Assembly: GCA_913062625.1 (NCBI GenBank)
Contig: CAJXWP010000011.1
Span: 1 to 59,207 of the forward strand
Direction: 5' to 3'
Source of the DNA: an uncultured Haliea sp.
GTDB taxonomy: Bacteria > Pseudomonadota > Gammaproteobacteria > Pseudomonadales > Halieaceae
Length of the DNA stretch: 59,207 bases
This document shows, in pieces, positions 43,967-53,283 of the stretch (positions are counted from its first letter, which is position 1; each line of letters opens with the position of its first letter). A model generated the notes under the pieces. The model was given only the letters and a program-made list of their open reading frames with translations, was not told where the DNA came from and did not search any database. Both the position numbers and the translations under genes were made by a program.

Positions 43967-46429
43967 ATGAATATCGCTAATAACCGGTATGCGCCGTTTC
44001 TGGCGTTGATGGCTTTTTTTCCCGTAGCCCCTTTGGTGTCTGCAGCAGCAGTTAACTCGCTTGAAGAAATCATTGTAACGGCCAATAAGCGGGAAGCCTC
44101 GCTGATGGATACTGCCGCATCAATTAGCGCCTTTGACAGCGCCACGCTTGATCAGTTGGGCATTACGGGTAGCCAGGACCTGGTGGTACATACGCCTTCC
44201 CTGTCGATTACAACGTTTAGGGTCAGTATTCGCGGGGTGGGTCGGCCCAATCTGGCAGTAGGTTCAGAGCCAGGCATCGGTATCTATTGGGACGGTGTAT
44301 ACAACACGGAAAACGGCATATTCAATTATTCCGAATTCATGGATATTGAGCGCATTGAGGTATTGCGGGGGCCACAGGGCATCCTCTATGGCCGCAATTC
44401 TGTCGGCGGTGCCATAAGCTTTGTCAGTAAGCGACCTAGCGAGGAGTGGGAGGGTAACGTCACAGCGCAACTCACCAATTACGACGGCAGATTAATTCAG
44501 GGGCTGGCCAGTGGCCCGATCACTGACACATTGAGTGTGTTGGCGGGTGCGTCCTATATCAGCCACGATGGATTCCAAAAAAACACGTACAACGGCAAGG
44601 ACTATGAGCAGGACAAAACGCCCTACGGTACGGTGAGCCTGGAGTATCAGCCCAATGATCGCTGGAATACCGTGCTCAAGGTGATAGGTGTGGACCGCGA
44701 GTATCGGCAGGGAAGCGCCTACATACTGGAGCCTTTTGCACGCGAGTTAGCGCAACCCGTAACGAATGATACTACTGGTGCGACCATTAGCTTGCCGGGT
44801 ATGCTCCCCGCGCAGAACTTCGTCAATATGCGCCAGGGCTTGGCCATAGAGAATCCCGCGCTGCAAGATGAGGACAAAGTAACACAAGACCGTAATCCAA
44901 ATCTCAAAAACCGGCGCTGGGCGGTCTTTCTGAATAGCGAATACAGCGCAGACACTTTCACCCTCAAGTACACCGGGGGCTATAACAAATACTGGTTTGA
45001 TACCACAAATGATGCCGACGCCAGCGTTCAGGCGGACTCGGGCGTCGACTGGACCAAGATCACTACCAAAATCGGAGGCGTTGATATTCCTGTCGCGAAT
45101 CTCCCCGGCTTCCCAGGGAATCCGATTACGGGCGCCGATATGACCTTCAACGTCGACCAGGACGCGAGATTCAGCTCCCACGAATTGCAGTACTCGTCGG
45201 AATGGGACAGTGATTTCTCGTTGTTGGGCGGACTCTATTACTACCACAGCGACGAAAATCAGGTGGTGGATTTTCGAGAGTGGAATGATGAGTTAATGGA
45301 GATGTACCAGTATATCGTCGACCTTGCCAACCTCGTTGGCGTCGATGTGCCTAACGTTGTAAGTTCCGATAATTATCTTTATCGCGGGGAAGCAAGTGTC
45401 GATACTCGATCCTACGCAACCTATGGACAGCTATCGTGGGATCTATCACCCAAGACCGTGCTGACCGCCGGTTTGCGTTATTCGTATGATGAGAAGAAAG
45501 GCAGTGATAATACCTTTGTGCAGTATGTTGGCGATCCTAATGATCCTACCGTGTACAGGAATGAAGATGACAGTTGGGACAAGTGGACCTGGCGCTTGGG
45601 TGCGGACCATTACTTGACGGAGGATCAGTTTCTGTACGCCTTTATCGCGACGGGTTATCGCTCTGGTGGTTTTAATTTTCAAAAGCCCAGCGCTACTACA
45701 GATGTTGATGTGGTGAAGCCGGAAGAAATTATCTCCTATGAGATAGGCTATAAAGGGTCAACATTTGAAAACCGGTTGAATGTGGGTGCCTCTGTGTATT
45801 ACTACGATTACACCGAGTTACAGGTGATTAAGCAGGACGTGGAAAACGGCATCGCCTTGAACACTTTTGAAAATGCCAAAGATGCAGAAGCCGCCGGTCT
45901 GGAACTGGACTTTAGAGCCCTGCCGATACCGAGCATCATGCTCAGCGGAACGTACTCTTACAATTTCACGGAGTTTAAAACCTTCTCCAGCAAAGATGCC
46001 AACGCTTGCACTTTGGGGCCCTATGCAGTGGGCGATACTCAGAACCCGCTATGCACCGACGAGCAGGATCTCCAAGGCAATGAATTTGTGTTGACGCCCA
46101 AAAACAAGGCGTCTTTGAATGCTACCTATTTTTGGCAGATGTTTGATCTCGATTGGTCCGCTACCGGTACTTATGCCTACACCGGCAAACAGTGGATGTC
46201 GATTTTCAATGATCCGCAATACGATAGAGTCGACAGCTATGACCGTTGGGATGCGCGTGTGAATATGGCCGCCCTCGATCAGCAATGGGAGGTGACTGCA
46301 TTCGTCAAAAATATCACCGATGATCGGAATATCCTCAACCGAGGACGGCCCGCTACTGTGACCCAAAACGCGGGAACCACGCTGTCTGATCCGCGTATTT
46401 ACGGGTTAAAACTGCAGTACAACTTTTAA
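43967..46429 (+). CDS. TonB-dependent receptor (LEEIIVTANKR type), catabolic locus
   Basis: This 820-residue receptor has a signal peptide (FLALMAFFPVAPLVSAAA), the TonB-proximal LEEIIVTANKR, a plug with SIRGVGRPNLAVGSEPGIGIYWDGVY and LRGPQGILYGRNSVGGAISFVSKRP, and a barrel ending RIYGLKLQYNF. It lies between the two operons that share the TTGAAC element, but its own promoter carries a different palindrome. It is probably an importer of the organic substrate of this locus; specificity is unknown. Confidence 0.93.
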   Translation: MNIANNRYAPFLALMAFFPVAPLVSAAAVNSLEEIIVTANKREASLMDTAASISAFDSATLDQLGITGSQDLVVHTPSLSITTFRVSIRGVGRPNLAVGSEPGIGIYWDGVYNTENGIFNYSEFMDIERIEVLRGPQGILYGRNSVGGAISFVSKRPSEEWEGNVTAQLTNYDGRLIQGLASGPITDTLSVLAGASYISHDGFQKNTYNGKDYEQDKTPYGTVSLEYQPNDRWNTVLKVIGVDREYRQGSAYILEPFARELAQPVTNDTTGATISLPGMLPAQNFVNMRQGLAIENPALQDEDKVTQDRNPNLKNRRWAVFLNSEYSADTFTLKYTGGYNKYWFDTTNDADASVQADSGVDWTKITTKIGGVDIPVANLPGFPGNPITGADMTFNVDQDARFSSHELQYSSEWDSDFSLLGGLYYYHSDENQVVDFREWNDELMEMYQYIVDLANLVGVDVPNVVSSDNYLYRGEASVDTRSYATYGQLSWDLSPKTVLTAGLRYSYDEKKGSDNTFVQYVGDPNDPTVYRNEDDSWDKWTWRLGADHYLTEDQFLYAFIATGYRSGGFNFQKPSATTDVDVVKPEEIISYEIGYKGSTFENRLNVGASVYYYDYTELQVIKQDVENGIALNTFENAKDAEAAGLELDFRALPIPSIMLSGTYSYNFTEFKTFSSKDANACTLGPYAVGDTQNPLCTDEQDLQGNEFVLTPKNKASLNATYFWQMFDLDWSATGTYAYTGKQWMSIFNDPQYDRVDSYDRWDARVNMAALDQQWEVTAFVKNITDDRNILNRGRPATVTQNAGTTLSDPRIYGLKLQYNF

Positions 46430-46739
46430 CCTCAGGCGGAGCTGCTCTGACTGGCGCAGAGTGTCCCCATCGATGACACATTAAGCGCCGGGGCCAACCG
46501 TCGCTCGCCGTTATTCGTCCGTGAGACGGCGGGTGTGGGTATAAAATACTTGAACCCGCCAAATACATACTGTATGTTCAAATTCTTTTCTAATCTGATA
46601 TATTCGGTTCATAGCTGCCTTTGGTAGTTCTTTGACCAAAAGTATCTTTGCCATCAGCGCCCACAGCGGCGAATGAAGTAGTATGGCTCGACAACAATCA
46701 ACCGTTTCTGGCGCAGCAAAAATCGATGAGGAGCACACT
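46430..46739. other. intergenic region before the MaoC operon
   Basis: This 310-base region contains the second copy of the shared element (46550-46581). A frame from ATG 46683 runs into the MaoC gene, but the ribosome site GAGGAG lies just before ATG 46740. Nothing else is coding. Confidence 0.5.
46550..46581 (+). promoter_or_regulatory. shared promoter/operator element, copy 2
   Basis: TTGAAC (46550-46555), GTTCAA (46576-46581) and the inner palindrome ACATACTGTATGT (46565-46577) repeat copy 1 at 38315-38346 with the same 20-base spacing. The preceding ATAC and following ATTCT are also shared, while only part of the spacer and the outer flanks differ. As a promoter: -35 TTGAAC, 17 bases, -10 TATGTT (46573-46578). 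The MaoC start is about 160 bases downstream. Confidence 0.7.
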
Positions 46740-47204
46740 ATGGCAGTAAAGATCGTACCCAAGGAAGAAATGTTAGACGCTATCGGCACTAAGTTCGAAC
46801 CCGGTGAGTGGATCGAGGTGACGCAGGACCGTATCAATGTTTTCGCCGACTGCACCGAAGATCATCAGTTTATTCATGTGGACGAAGAAGCTGCAAAGAA
46901 TACGCCGTTTGGGAGCACCATCGCTCACGGGTTCTTGACCCTATCACTCCTCCCTAAAATGATTGAAGGCAATGGCGTGATTCCTGAGAACATTGTGATG
47001 GGGCTAAACTACGGGTTTGACAAGGTGCGTTTTCTGGCGCCAGTGAAGTCCGGCAAGCGCGTTCGCGCTAACTCGGAAATTGCCGACATCGTACGCAAAG
47101 ATGATAATCGCTTTCTAATCAAGCAGGTTGTTTCCATAGAGATCGAGGGAGAGGAAACGCCGGCATTAGTGGCTGAATGGCTGAGTATGGTAATCGCCGG
47201 CTGA
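46740..47204 (+). CDS. MaoC-like enoyl-CoA hydratase
   Basis: This 154-residue hot-dog-fold (R)-hydratase/NodN-like protein carries the hydratase motif FADCTEDHQFIHVDEEAAKNTPFGSTIAHGFLTLSLLP, with Asp and His as catalytic pair. It adds water to a 2-enoyl-CoA. I chose ATG 46740 for the GAGGAG at good spacing. It leads an operon with an SDR 41 bases later and a thiolase, which together would cover hydration, oxidation and thiolysis of one beta-oxidation turn. Confidence 0.9.
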   Translation: MAVKIVPKEEMLDAIGTKFEPGEWIEVTQDRINVFADCTEDHQFIHVDEEAAKNTPFGSTIAHGFLTLSLLPKMIEGNGVIPENIVMGLNYGFDKVRFLAPVKSGKRVRANSEIADIVRKDDNRFLIKQVVSIEIEGEETPALVAEWLSMVIAG

Positions 47205-47245
47205 TTAGCGGGCTTATTTATTTTTTTGTTAAGAGGGGTTGAGTA

Positions 47246-48160
47246 ATGTCTATTCGTTATGACGGTAAGGTCGCAATTGTTACCGGTTCTGGTCAAGGGT
47301 TAGGCCGCAGTCATGCTATCGAGCTGGCGAAACGTGGCGCAAAAGTTGTCGTTAACGATCTAGGTGGCGGTGTTGATGGCTCAGGTGGCTCATCCGATGC
47401 GGCCAAGGCTGTGGTGGCAGAGATAGAGGCGCTAGGCGGCGAGGCGATAGCCAACGGTGCCAATGTTGCCAAATACGACGAAGTCGAGGCCATGGTTCAG
47501 CAGACGATGGACAAGTGGGGCCGCGTTGATATCTTAGTCAACAATGCCGGTATCCTGCGCGACAAGAGTTTTGTCAAAGGCACACTGGACGACTTCAAAC
47601 TGGTGCTGGATGTGCATCTGATGGGCAGTGTCAATTGTACCAAGGCCTGTTGGGAGATTATGCGGGAACAGGCATACGGTCGTATTGTGGTCACCACGTC
47701 GTCATCCGGGCTGTACGGCAACTTTGGGCAGGCCAACTATGGCAGCGCCAAGATGGGCGTGATCGGCTTAATGAATACGTTGGCACAGGAAGGCGCTAAG
47801 TACAATATACGTATCAGCGCCCTAGCGCCTACTGCGGGCACTCGCATGACCGAAGGTCTGATTCCAGAGGAAGCATTTGCACTGCTGACCCCCGAAACGG
47901 TAACACCGGCAGTACTGTACATGGTGAGCGAGGACGCACCGACCAGAACAATTATGGCGGCTGGTGCGGGCGGTTTCTCTGTGGCCCGAATCGTTGAGTC
48001 TGCGGGTATCTGGTTGGCACCGGAAGATCAGACACCTGAGGGAATTGCCGCGAATTGGGACGCCATCAGTTCTACCGATGGTGAGACCCAGCCACAGACC
48101 GGCGCCGAGCAGACCATGAAAATGGCTGGCCTCGCGATGCAGGGGCTGGGACTCAGCTAA
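47246..48160 (+). CDS. SDR, (3R)-hydroxyacyl-CoA dehydrogenase (17-beta-HSD type 4-like)
   Basis: This 304-residue short-chain dehydrogenase is of the type forming the N-terminal domain of peroxisomal multifunctional enzyme 2. It has TGSGQGLG (13-20), VNDLGGGVDGSGGS, LVNNAGILRDKSF, SSSGLYGNFGQANYGSAK (catalytic Ser, Tyr and Lys) and ISALAPTAGTRMTEGL. Together with the MaoC hydratase encoded just upstream it reproduces, as two separate genes, the hydratase and dehydrogenase halves of that enzyme. A C-terminal tail of about 35 residues follows the fold. Confidence 0.92.
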   Translation: MSIRYDGKVAIVTGSGQGLGRSHAIELAKRGAKVVVNDLGGGVDGSGGSSDAAKAVVAEIEALGGEAIANGANVAKYDEVEAMVQQTMDKWGRVDILVNNAGILRDKSFVKGTLDDFKLVLDVHLMGSVNCTKACWEIMREQAYGRIVVTTSSSGLYGNFGQANYGSAKMGVIGLMNTLAQEGAKYNIRISALAPTAGTRMTEGLIPEEAFALLTPETVTPAVLYMVSEDAPTRTIMAAGAGGFSVARIVESAGIWLAPEDQTPEGIAANWDAISSTDGETQPQTGAEQTMKMAGLAMQGLGLS

Positions 48161-48214
48161 GACTAAATCTACTATGTTGGCCCCACTGGGGTCACGGTTA
48201 CCGGAGGAAAGGGA

Positions 48215-49393
48215 ATGAAAGAAGCTGTAATTGTATCCACCGCTCGCACCCCGATTGGCAAGGCCTTTCGTGGCGGGTTTAATAATCTTGGCGGGGCAAC
48301 TTTGGGCGCGGCATCAGTGGCCGAGGCGGTCCGGCGCGCCGGTATAGACCCGGCTCGCGTCGAAGACGTGATTATGGGCAGTGCCCTGCAACAGGGTGCC
48401 ACCGGTTCCAACATCGCGCGCCAGATTGCGTTGCGTGCGGGTCTGCCGATTACCACGTCGGGTATGACGATAGACCGTCAATGTTCGTCGGGCCTGATGG
48501 CGGTAGCAACGGCTGCGAAGCAGGTCATGTACGACGGCATGGACTGTGTGATCGGCGGTGGACTGGAGTCTATTTCGCTAGTGCAGAATGAACACATGAA
48601 CCTGCATCGTATGGTAGACGATGAGTTGATGGCGATTGAGCCTAATATGTTCGTGCCAATGCTGCAAACAGCCGAAATTGTTGCCGACCGTTACAACGTT
48701 TCGCGTGAAGCGATGGACGAATACGGTCTGCAATCGCAGCAACGCACTGCGGCGGCTTATGCCGCTGGTAAGTTTGCCGATGAATTAGTCGACGTTACCT
48801 GTAAACGCATCGCCTGGGATAAAGCGACCGGGAATTCGTCAGAAGTTGAAGCGACTGTGTCTGCTGATGAAGGTTTGCGTGGCACAACGTTGGAAGGCCT
48901 CCAAGGTCTAAAAACCGTCATTGAAGGTGGCACCATCACCGCTGGCAATGCATCACAACTCTCTGACGGGTCTTCCGCTCAGCTGATTATGGATTCAAAG
49001 GTTGCTGAGAGCGAGGGTCTGCAGCCTCTGGGAATTTATCGCGGTATCGCTGTTGCCGGTTGTGCTCCCGATGAGATGGGGATTGGCCCGGTCTTTGCAG
49101 TGCCCAAGCTGCTCAAGCAGCACGGTCTGTCGGTTGATGACATTGGCCTGTGGGAACTCAACGAAGCCTTTGCCGTGCAGGTCATTTACTGTCGCGATCA
49201 GTTGGGCATCGACAATGATAAGCTCAATGTGAACGGCGGTGCTATTTCTATCGGACACCCCTATGGCATGAGTGGCTCGCGCATGATTGGTCACGCGCTG
49301 ATCGAGGGCAAACGTCGTGGCGTTAAATACGTCGTTGTCACGATGTGTGTGGGTGGCGGCATGGGTGCGGCAGGTTTGTTCGAAGTCGCGTGA
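48215..49393 (+). CDS. thiolase (acetyl-CoA acyltransferase)
   Basis: This 392-residue thiolase has nucleophile Cys90 ([12 protein letters not shown]), catalytic His348 ([15 protein letters not shown]) and acid/base Cys378 ([15 protein letters not shown]). It cleaves 3-ketoacyl-CoA with CoA. A GGAGGAAAGGG ribosome site precedes ATG 48215. It follows the SDR in the same operon; a strong terminator comes 13 bases after the stop. Which chain it cuts is unknown. Confidence 0.95.
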   Translation: MKEAVIVSTARTPIGKAFRGGFNNLGGATLGAASVAEAVRRAGIDPARVEDVIMGSALQQGATGSNIARQIALRAGLPITTSGMTIDRQCSSGLMAVATAAKQVMYDGMDCVIGGGLESISLVQNEHMNLHRMVDDELMAIEPNMFVPMLQTAEIVADRYNVSREAMDEYGLQSQQRTAAAYAAGKFADELVDVTCKRIAWDKATGNSSEVEATVSADEGLRGTTLEGLQGLKTVIEGGTITAGNASQLSDGSSAQLIMDSKVAESEGLQPLGIYRGIAVAGCAPDEMGIGPVFAVPKLLKQHGLSVDDIGLWELNEAFAVQVIYCRDQLGIDNDKLNVNGGAISIGHPYGMSGSRMIGHALIEGKRRGVKYVVVTMCVGGGMGAAGLFEVA

Positions 49394-49406
49394 TGTTGTA
49401 CTGGAT

Positions 49407-49433
49407 AAAACGGCGCTTAAGGGCGCCGTTTTT
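49407..49433 (+). terminator. rho-independent terminator after the thiolase gene
   Basis: AAAACGGCGC (49407-49416) and GCGCCGTTTT (49423-49432) pair perfectly with a 6-base loop, then TTTTTG. It ends the MaoC-SDR-thiolase unit, though the next gene starts only 44 bases later on the same strand. Confidence 0.8.
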
Positions 49434-49476
49434 GTTTTAGTCTCTACTACCGATTTCGATCACCTGAGGAATAATA

Positions 49477-50454
49477 ATGAAAGCAGTGACATGCAAAGAA
49501 CATGGTCTACCCGATAAGCTAGAGCTGGTGTTGGACTGGCCGGAACCCGAAGTGGGTGAGCACGATGTATTGATCGACGTTAAGGCTGCGGGTCTGAACT
49601 TCCCCGACGTGCTAATGATTCAGGGTAAATACCAGTACCAGCCTGAGATGCCGTTTATTCCAGGTGGCGAGTGTGCCGGAGTAGTGGCAGCAGTCGGGGC
49701 CAAAGTCAGTCGTTTCAAGGTAGGAGACAAGGTGCTATCCGCAGGTGGCTCCGGCGCATTTTGCCAAAAAATTGCGGTCAGTGAGTTGAGTGCATTTCCG
49801 ATGCCCGAGGGGCTCAGCTTTGAGCAGGCTGCTGGCGTTAGCATTACCTACTTTACCTCCTATTACGCTCTCAAACAGCGGGCCAATATCCAGCCGGGTG
49901 AAACCCTGCTGGTGCTGGGAGCAGCCGGAGGCGTCGGCACCAGTGCTATTGAACTGGGCAAACAAATGGGTGCCAAGGTTATTGCAGCAGCGAGTACCGA
50001 TGAGAAGCTCAAGCTGTGTAAGAAATTGGGCGCTGATGAGATCATCAATTACAGTGAAGTGAACCTGAAGGATGCCATCAAGGAATTGACGGGTGGAAAA
50101 GGTGTGGATGTAGTTTACGACCCGGTGGGTGGTGATTATGCAGAGCCGGCGCTTCGCGGTATGGCTTGGAACGGTCGTTATCTGGTGATTGGTTTCGCCA
50201 GCGGTCCTATTCCCAAGATCGCACTCAACCTTGCTTTGCTCAAAGGCTGTTCTATCGTGGGTGTGTTCTGGGGACGCTTTTCGGGTGAGGAGCCCGAGGT
50301 TAATTTAAAGAATATTGAGGAGCTGTGGGCGTTATTTGCCAGCGGTAAAATCAGCCCGGAGGTGACGGATAGCTTTCCTGTAGAGCAGTATGAAGAAGCC
50401 TTCAACTGTATGATAGAACGTCGCGCACGTGGCAAGGTCATCATCACGATGTAG
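49477..50454 (+). CDS. zinc-free MDR NAD(P)H:quinone oxidoreductase
   Basis: This 325-residue medium-chain dehydrogenase lacks the zinc-ligand cysteines of alcohol dehydrogenases. It has PFIPGGECAGVVAAVGAKVSRFKVGDKV, the nucleotide loop LVLGAAGGVGTSAIELGKQMGAKVIAAASTDEK and GGKGVDVVYDPVGGD. Such enzymes reduce quinones or enoyl/enal groups with NADPH. A GAGGAATAATA ribosome site precedes ATG 49477. It sits between the thiolase terminator and the Fe-alcohol dehydrogenase (10-base gap), so it either uses read-through or a promoter in the short gap. Confidence 0.9.
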   Translation: MKAVTCKEHGLPDKLELVLDWPEPEVGEHDVLIDVKAAGLNFPDVLMIQGKYQYQPEMPFIPGGECAGVVAAVGAKVSRFKVGDKVLSAGGSGAFCQKIAVSELSAFPMPEGLSFEQAAGVSITYFTSYYALKQRANIQPGETLLVLGAAGGVGTSAIELGKQMGAKVIAAASTDEKLKLCKKLGADEIINYSEVNLKDAIKELTGGKGVDVVYDPVGGDYAEPALRGMAWNGRYLVIGFASGPIPKIALNLALLKGCSIVGVFWGRFSGEEPEVNLKNIEELWALFASGKISPEVTDSFPVEQYEEAFNCMIERRARGKVIITM

Positions 50455-50464
50455 GGAGTCTTAG

Positions 50465-51631
50465 ATGCAAAGCTTTGAATTCACTGCGGTCGCTAGAATT
50501 ATTAATGGAGTCGGCAGTGCACTGGAACTTGCCGCCCAGTGCAGGCGCTTGGGTATAGAGCATCCTCTGCTGGTCACCGATCCTGGATTGATGTCTATCG
50601 GCCTAATACAGCCAGTTCTTGCCGCGTTGGAAAAAGAAGGGCTCGCACCGCTGGTGTTTGACCAAGTACGCGAAGATCCACCAGAAGCCACTGTACTGGC
50701 TGCCGCCGAAGTGGCGCGCCGTGGCAATGTCGATGGCGTCATAGCGGTTGGCGGTGGCAGCTCAATGGACGTGGCCAAGGTGGTGGCAGTGCTGCTCGGT
50801 TCTCAGCAAACACTATCTGAGCTGTATGGCGTGAATCAGGTAACCGGCCCCAGACTGCCATTGATTCTAGTGCCCACGACGGCAGGAACGGGTTCCGAGG
50901 TCACACCGGTGGCCGTAATCACCACTGGTGAGACGACCAAGGCCGGCGTCTCATCGCCGATATTGTTGCCGGATATAGCGGTGTTAGATGCCGCACTAAC
51001 CTTGGGACTGCCACCCGCTATCACCGCCATGACCGGAGTTGATGCGATGGTTCACGCCATCGAAGCCTATACGTCTCGCCATAAGAAAAACCCTTTGTCC
51101 GACAATCTGGCCGTTAAGGCCTTAGCACTGTTATCGCGCAATATTCGCACCGCGGTGCATGACGGTGGCAATCGCGAAGCGCGAGGAAATATGCTTTTGG
51201 GTGCCTGTTTGGCGGGTCAAGCATTTGCGAATGCCCCTGTCGGCGCGGTACATGCATTGGCCTATCCGTTGGGTGGCCACTACCATATTCCCCACGGCTT
51301 GAGTAACTCGCTAGTGTTGCCGTCTGTGTTGGCGTTTAATGCGTCGCATGCGGATGAACTTTACGCGGAGCTGGCAGAGGTTGTGATCGGAGCCACGGTT
51401 GCGGGCAGCGCCAGTGCCAAAAGTGCTGCACTGACGGAGGCACTGCGTCAGCTTGTCGACGATGTAAAATTGCCTGCTACATTGCAACAGGCCGGAGTGC
51501 AAGAAAGCGATCTGGAAATGTTGGCCAGTGATGCAATGCTGCAGCAGCGCCTGCTGATGAATAATCCGCGAGAAGTGTCGTATGAAGACGCGCTATCCAT
51601 CTATAAAGCCGCCTACGGAGCTGGCGCATGA
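50465..51631 (+). CDS. iron-containing alcohol dehydrogenase
   Basis: This 388-residue group III dehydrogenase has GGGSSMDVAKVVA (NAD site), PTTAGTGSEVTPVAVI and metal-ligand segments TGVDAMVHAIEAYTS (Asp, His) and AVHALAYPLGGHYHIPHGLSNS (two His). It oxidises an alcohol or reduces an aldehyde. An AGGGAG ribosome site precedes ATG 50465. Its stop overlaps the thioesterase start (ATGA), so the two products are made together. The substrate is unknown. Confidence 0.93.
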   Translation: MQSFEFTAVARIINGVGSALELAAQCRRLGIEHPLLVTDPGLMSIGLIQPVLAALEKEGLAPLVFDQVREDPPEATVLAAAEVARRGNVDGVIAVGGGSSMDVAKVVAVLLGSQQTLSELYGVNQVTGPRLPLILVPTTAGTGSEVTPVAVITTGETTKAGVSSPILLPDIAVLDAALTLGLPPAITAMTGVDAMVHAIEAYTSRHKKNPLSDNLAVKALALLSRNIRTAVHDGGNREARGNMLLGACLAGQAFANAPVGAVHALAYPLGGHYHIPHGLSNSLVLPSVLAFNASHADELYAELAEVVIGATVAGSASAKSAALTEALRQLVDDVKLPATLQQAGVQESDLEMLASDAMLQQRLLMNNPREVSYEDALSIYKAAYGAGA

Positions 51632-52056
51632 GTAAGGAGGCGCCGCCCACCAGAGCGGATTATAAGCTGTTCTATCCTATCTCTACGCGCTGGTCCGACA
51701 ATGATATTTATGGCCATGTGAACAATGTGACCTACTACGCTTATTTCGATACCGTTGCTAACCGCTACCTCATTGAAGAGGGCGGACTGGATATTAGTGA
51801 CGGGACTATTGTTGGCTACGTGGTCAGTTCGGGCTGCGAATACCATGCTCCTATTACGTACCCCGAGTCCGTAGAAGCCGGTTTGCGCGTGGACCGGCTC
51901 GGCAACAGTTCAGTGCAGTATGGCATTGCCATTTTTAGGGAGGGCGAGCAGGTCGCTGCTGCACACGGTTATTTCGTACATGTCTTTGTTGAGCGAGCGG
52001 AAAACCGTTCTGTACCGATTCCGAAAAATCTGCGCGTGGCACTGGAGCGCTTGTAA
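51628..52056 (+). CDS. acyl-CoA thioesterase (4HBT hot-dog fold)
   Basis: This 142-residue hot-dog protein has the 4-hydroxybenzoyl-CoA thioesterase-type motif TRWSDNDIYGHVNNVTYYAYFDT, with the catalytic Asp in SDNDIYGHVNN. It hydrolyses an acyl-CoA to free acid and CoA, possibly for release of a product or CoA recycling. ATGA overlap with the alcohol dehydrogenase gene ties the two. It is the last plus-strand gene of the locus and faces the MFS gene 18 bases away. Confidence 0.9.
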   Translation: MSKEAPPTRADYKLFYPISTRWSDNDIYGHVNNVTYYAYFDTVANRYLIEEGGLDISDGTIVGYVVSSGCEYHAPITYPESVEAGLRVDRLGNSSVQYGIAIFREGEQVAAAHGYFVHVFVERAENRSVPIPKNLRVALERL

Positions 52057-52074
52057 GTGGTGATGAGTGATTGA

Positions 52075-53262
52075 TCAGCGATCATTGATGACCAACACCA
52101 CCAGTACAATCAACAGCACGCCAGTGCTGAACAGTGGTGCCAGAGCGGTGTGGTACTGATACAACCCGCCGGCGCAGATGGGGCCGATCGCAAACCCTAT
52201 TGCAGGACATGAGCTTATCAGGCCCGCCGCTGCGCCCTGTTCCTCCGTCGATACGGCCAGCGAAGCGCCCGCGGCAATCGATGGCATGCACAGTGCCATG
52301 CCGATACCGAGAAAGGCCATGCCAACAGCCAAGACTACAAAAGTCTCAAAACCCGAAATCACCGCGGCGCCTATCAGCATGGACAGTAAGCCGATACGCA
52401 CGAATTGCGTGGGCCGCAGTTGCAGCCGCTGCATCACGGTGATCTGAGTGAGAAAAGTAAAAGTCGCACAGACCAGCAAAGCCGCACCGGTCATTTGCGC
52501 TGTTTCAATGCCGCTAAGATCAAGTTTATCCTGCAGCTGGAACCCTAGGGTTTGTTGTATGCTGGAGAATCCAATAAACAAACCAACGGCGGTGACCAGT
52601 AGCAACGCAATGCGTTTATCCGTATAGCGCAGCTTGCGGGAAGGCTTGCGATCTCTGTGCGGTATATCCGGTGTCATCGGTAATTTTCGCCATACCACCA
52701 TGGCGGCTGCAGCGGCTAAGGCGGCAGCAAAATACAGGGGGGCCAGTAGGCCAAAAGTCGCTAGGGCTCCACTCACGGCAGGTCCAAGAATGGTGCCCAT
52801 GCTGTTAGCGGTGCCAAGTCTAGCCATAGTTTTTGTGCGTTCATCTCGACTCGTATGGTCCGCAGCGTAGGCGGCACTAGCGGGGCCAGTGGCTGACATA
52901 ACAATCGATTGGGAGCAGCGCGTTACTAATAGAACGACATAAAGCAGCGTGCCGCTCAGCAGACCTGTCATTCCTGCGTAGAATACACTGGTGAACAGCA
53001 CAGTACCCACTGTGTACCCGATCAATCCGGTGATCATAATGGGCTTGCGTCCAATGCGATCGCTAAGCCGACCCCAATGCGGTGCAGCAAGTCCGAAAAT
53101 CAATGCCGAGAGTGCGATAATAGAAGTGATCTGCAATTCGCCCAGATGCACTTCTCGGCCTAACGGCGCGAGGATGGCAAATACCAGAGACTGTCCCATT
53201 CCCGTGGACATCAGCGCCAGAATGAGGACAGTCAGCTGTTGGCGGGTCAGTCGCCCTGACAA
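52075..53262 (-). CDS. MFS transporter (TetA/drug-H+ antiporter-like)
   Basis: This 395-residue protein has 12 predicted membrane helices. The MFS loop motif GRLSDRIGRKPIMITGLIGY follows TM2, and RTKTMARLGTANSMGTILGPAVSGAL lies before TM5, as in DHA1 transporters. It starts with TTG 53262, with AGGA 6 bases upstream, 21 bases after the ACAD stop. Being last in a catabolic operon with a TetR gene, it may export an intermediate or import a substrate rather than confer drug resistance. Confidence 0.88.
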   Translation of the reverse strand: MSGRLTRQQLTVLILALMSTGMGQSLVFAILAPLGREVHLGELQITSIIALSALIFGLAAPHWGRLSDRIGRKPIMITGLIGYTVGTVLFTSVFYAGMTGLLSGTLLYVVLLVTRCSQSIVMSATGPASAAYAADHTSRDERTKTMARLGTANSMGTILGPAVSGALATFGLLAPLYFAAALAAAAAMVVWRKLPMTPDIPHRDRKPSRKLRYTDKRIALLLVTAVGLFIGFSSIQQTLGFQLQDKLDLSGIETAQMTGAALLVCATFTFLTQITVMQRLQLRPTQFVRIGLLSMLIGAAVISGFETFVVLAVGMAFLGIGMALCMPSIAAGASLAVSTEEQGAAAGLISSCPAIGFAIGPICAGGLYQYHTALAPLFSTGVLLIVLVVLVINDR

Positions 53263-53283
53263 GAGAAGTCCTGTCGCGCAGTG

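Noticed and set aside
52075-53262. Tetracycline-resistance gene
   Set aside because: The MFS fold is shared by many transporters and the context is catabolic, so resistance is not supported.
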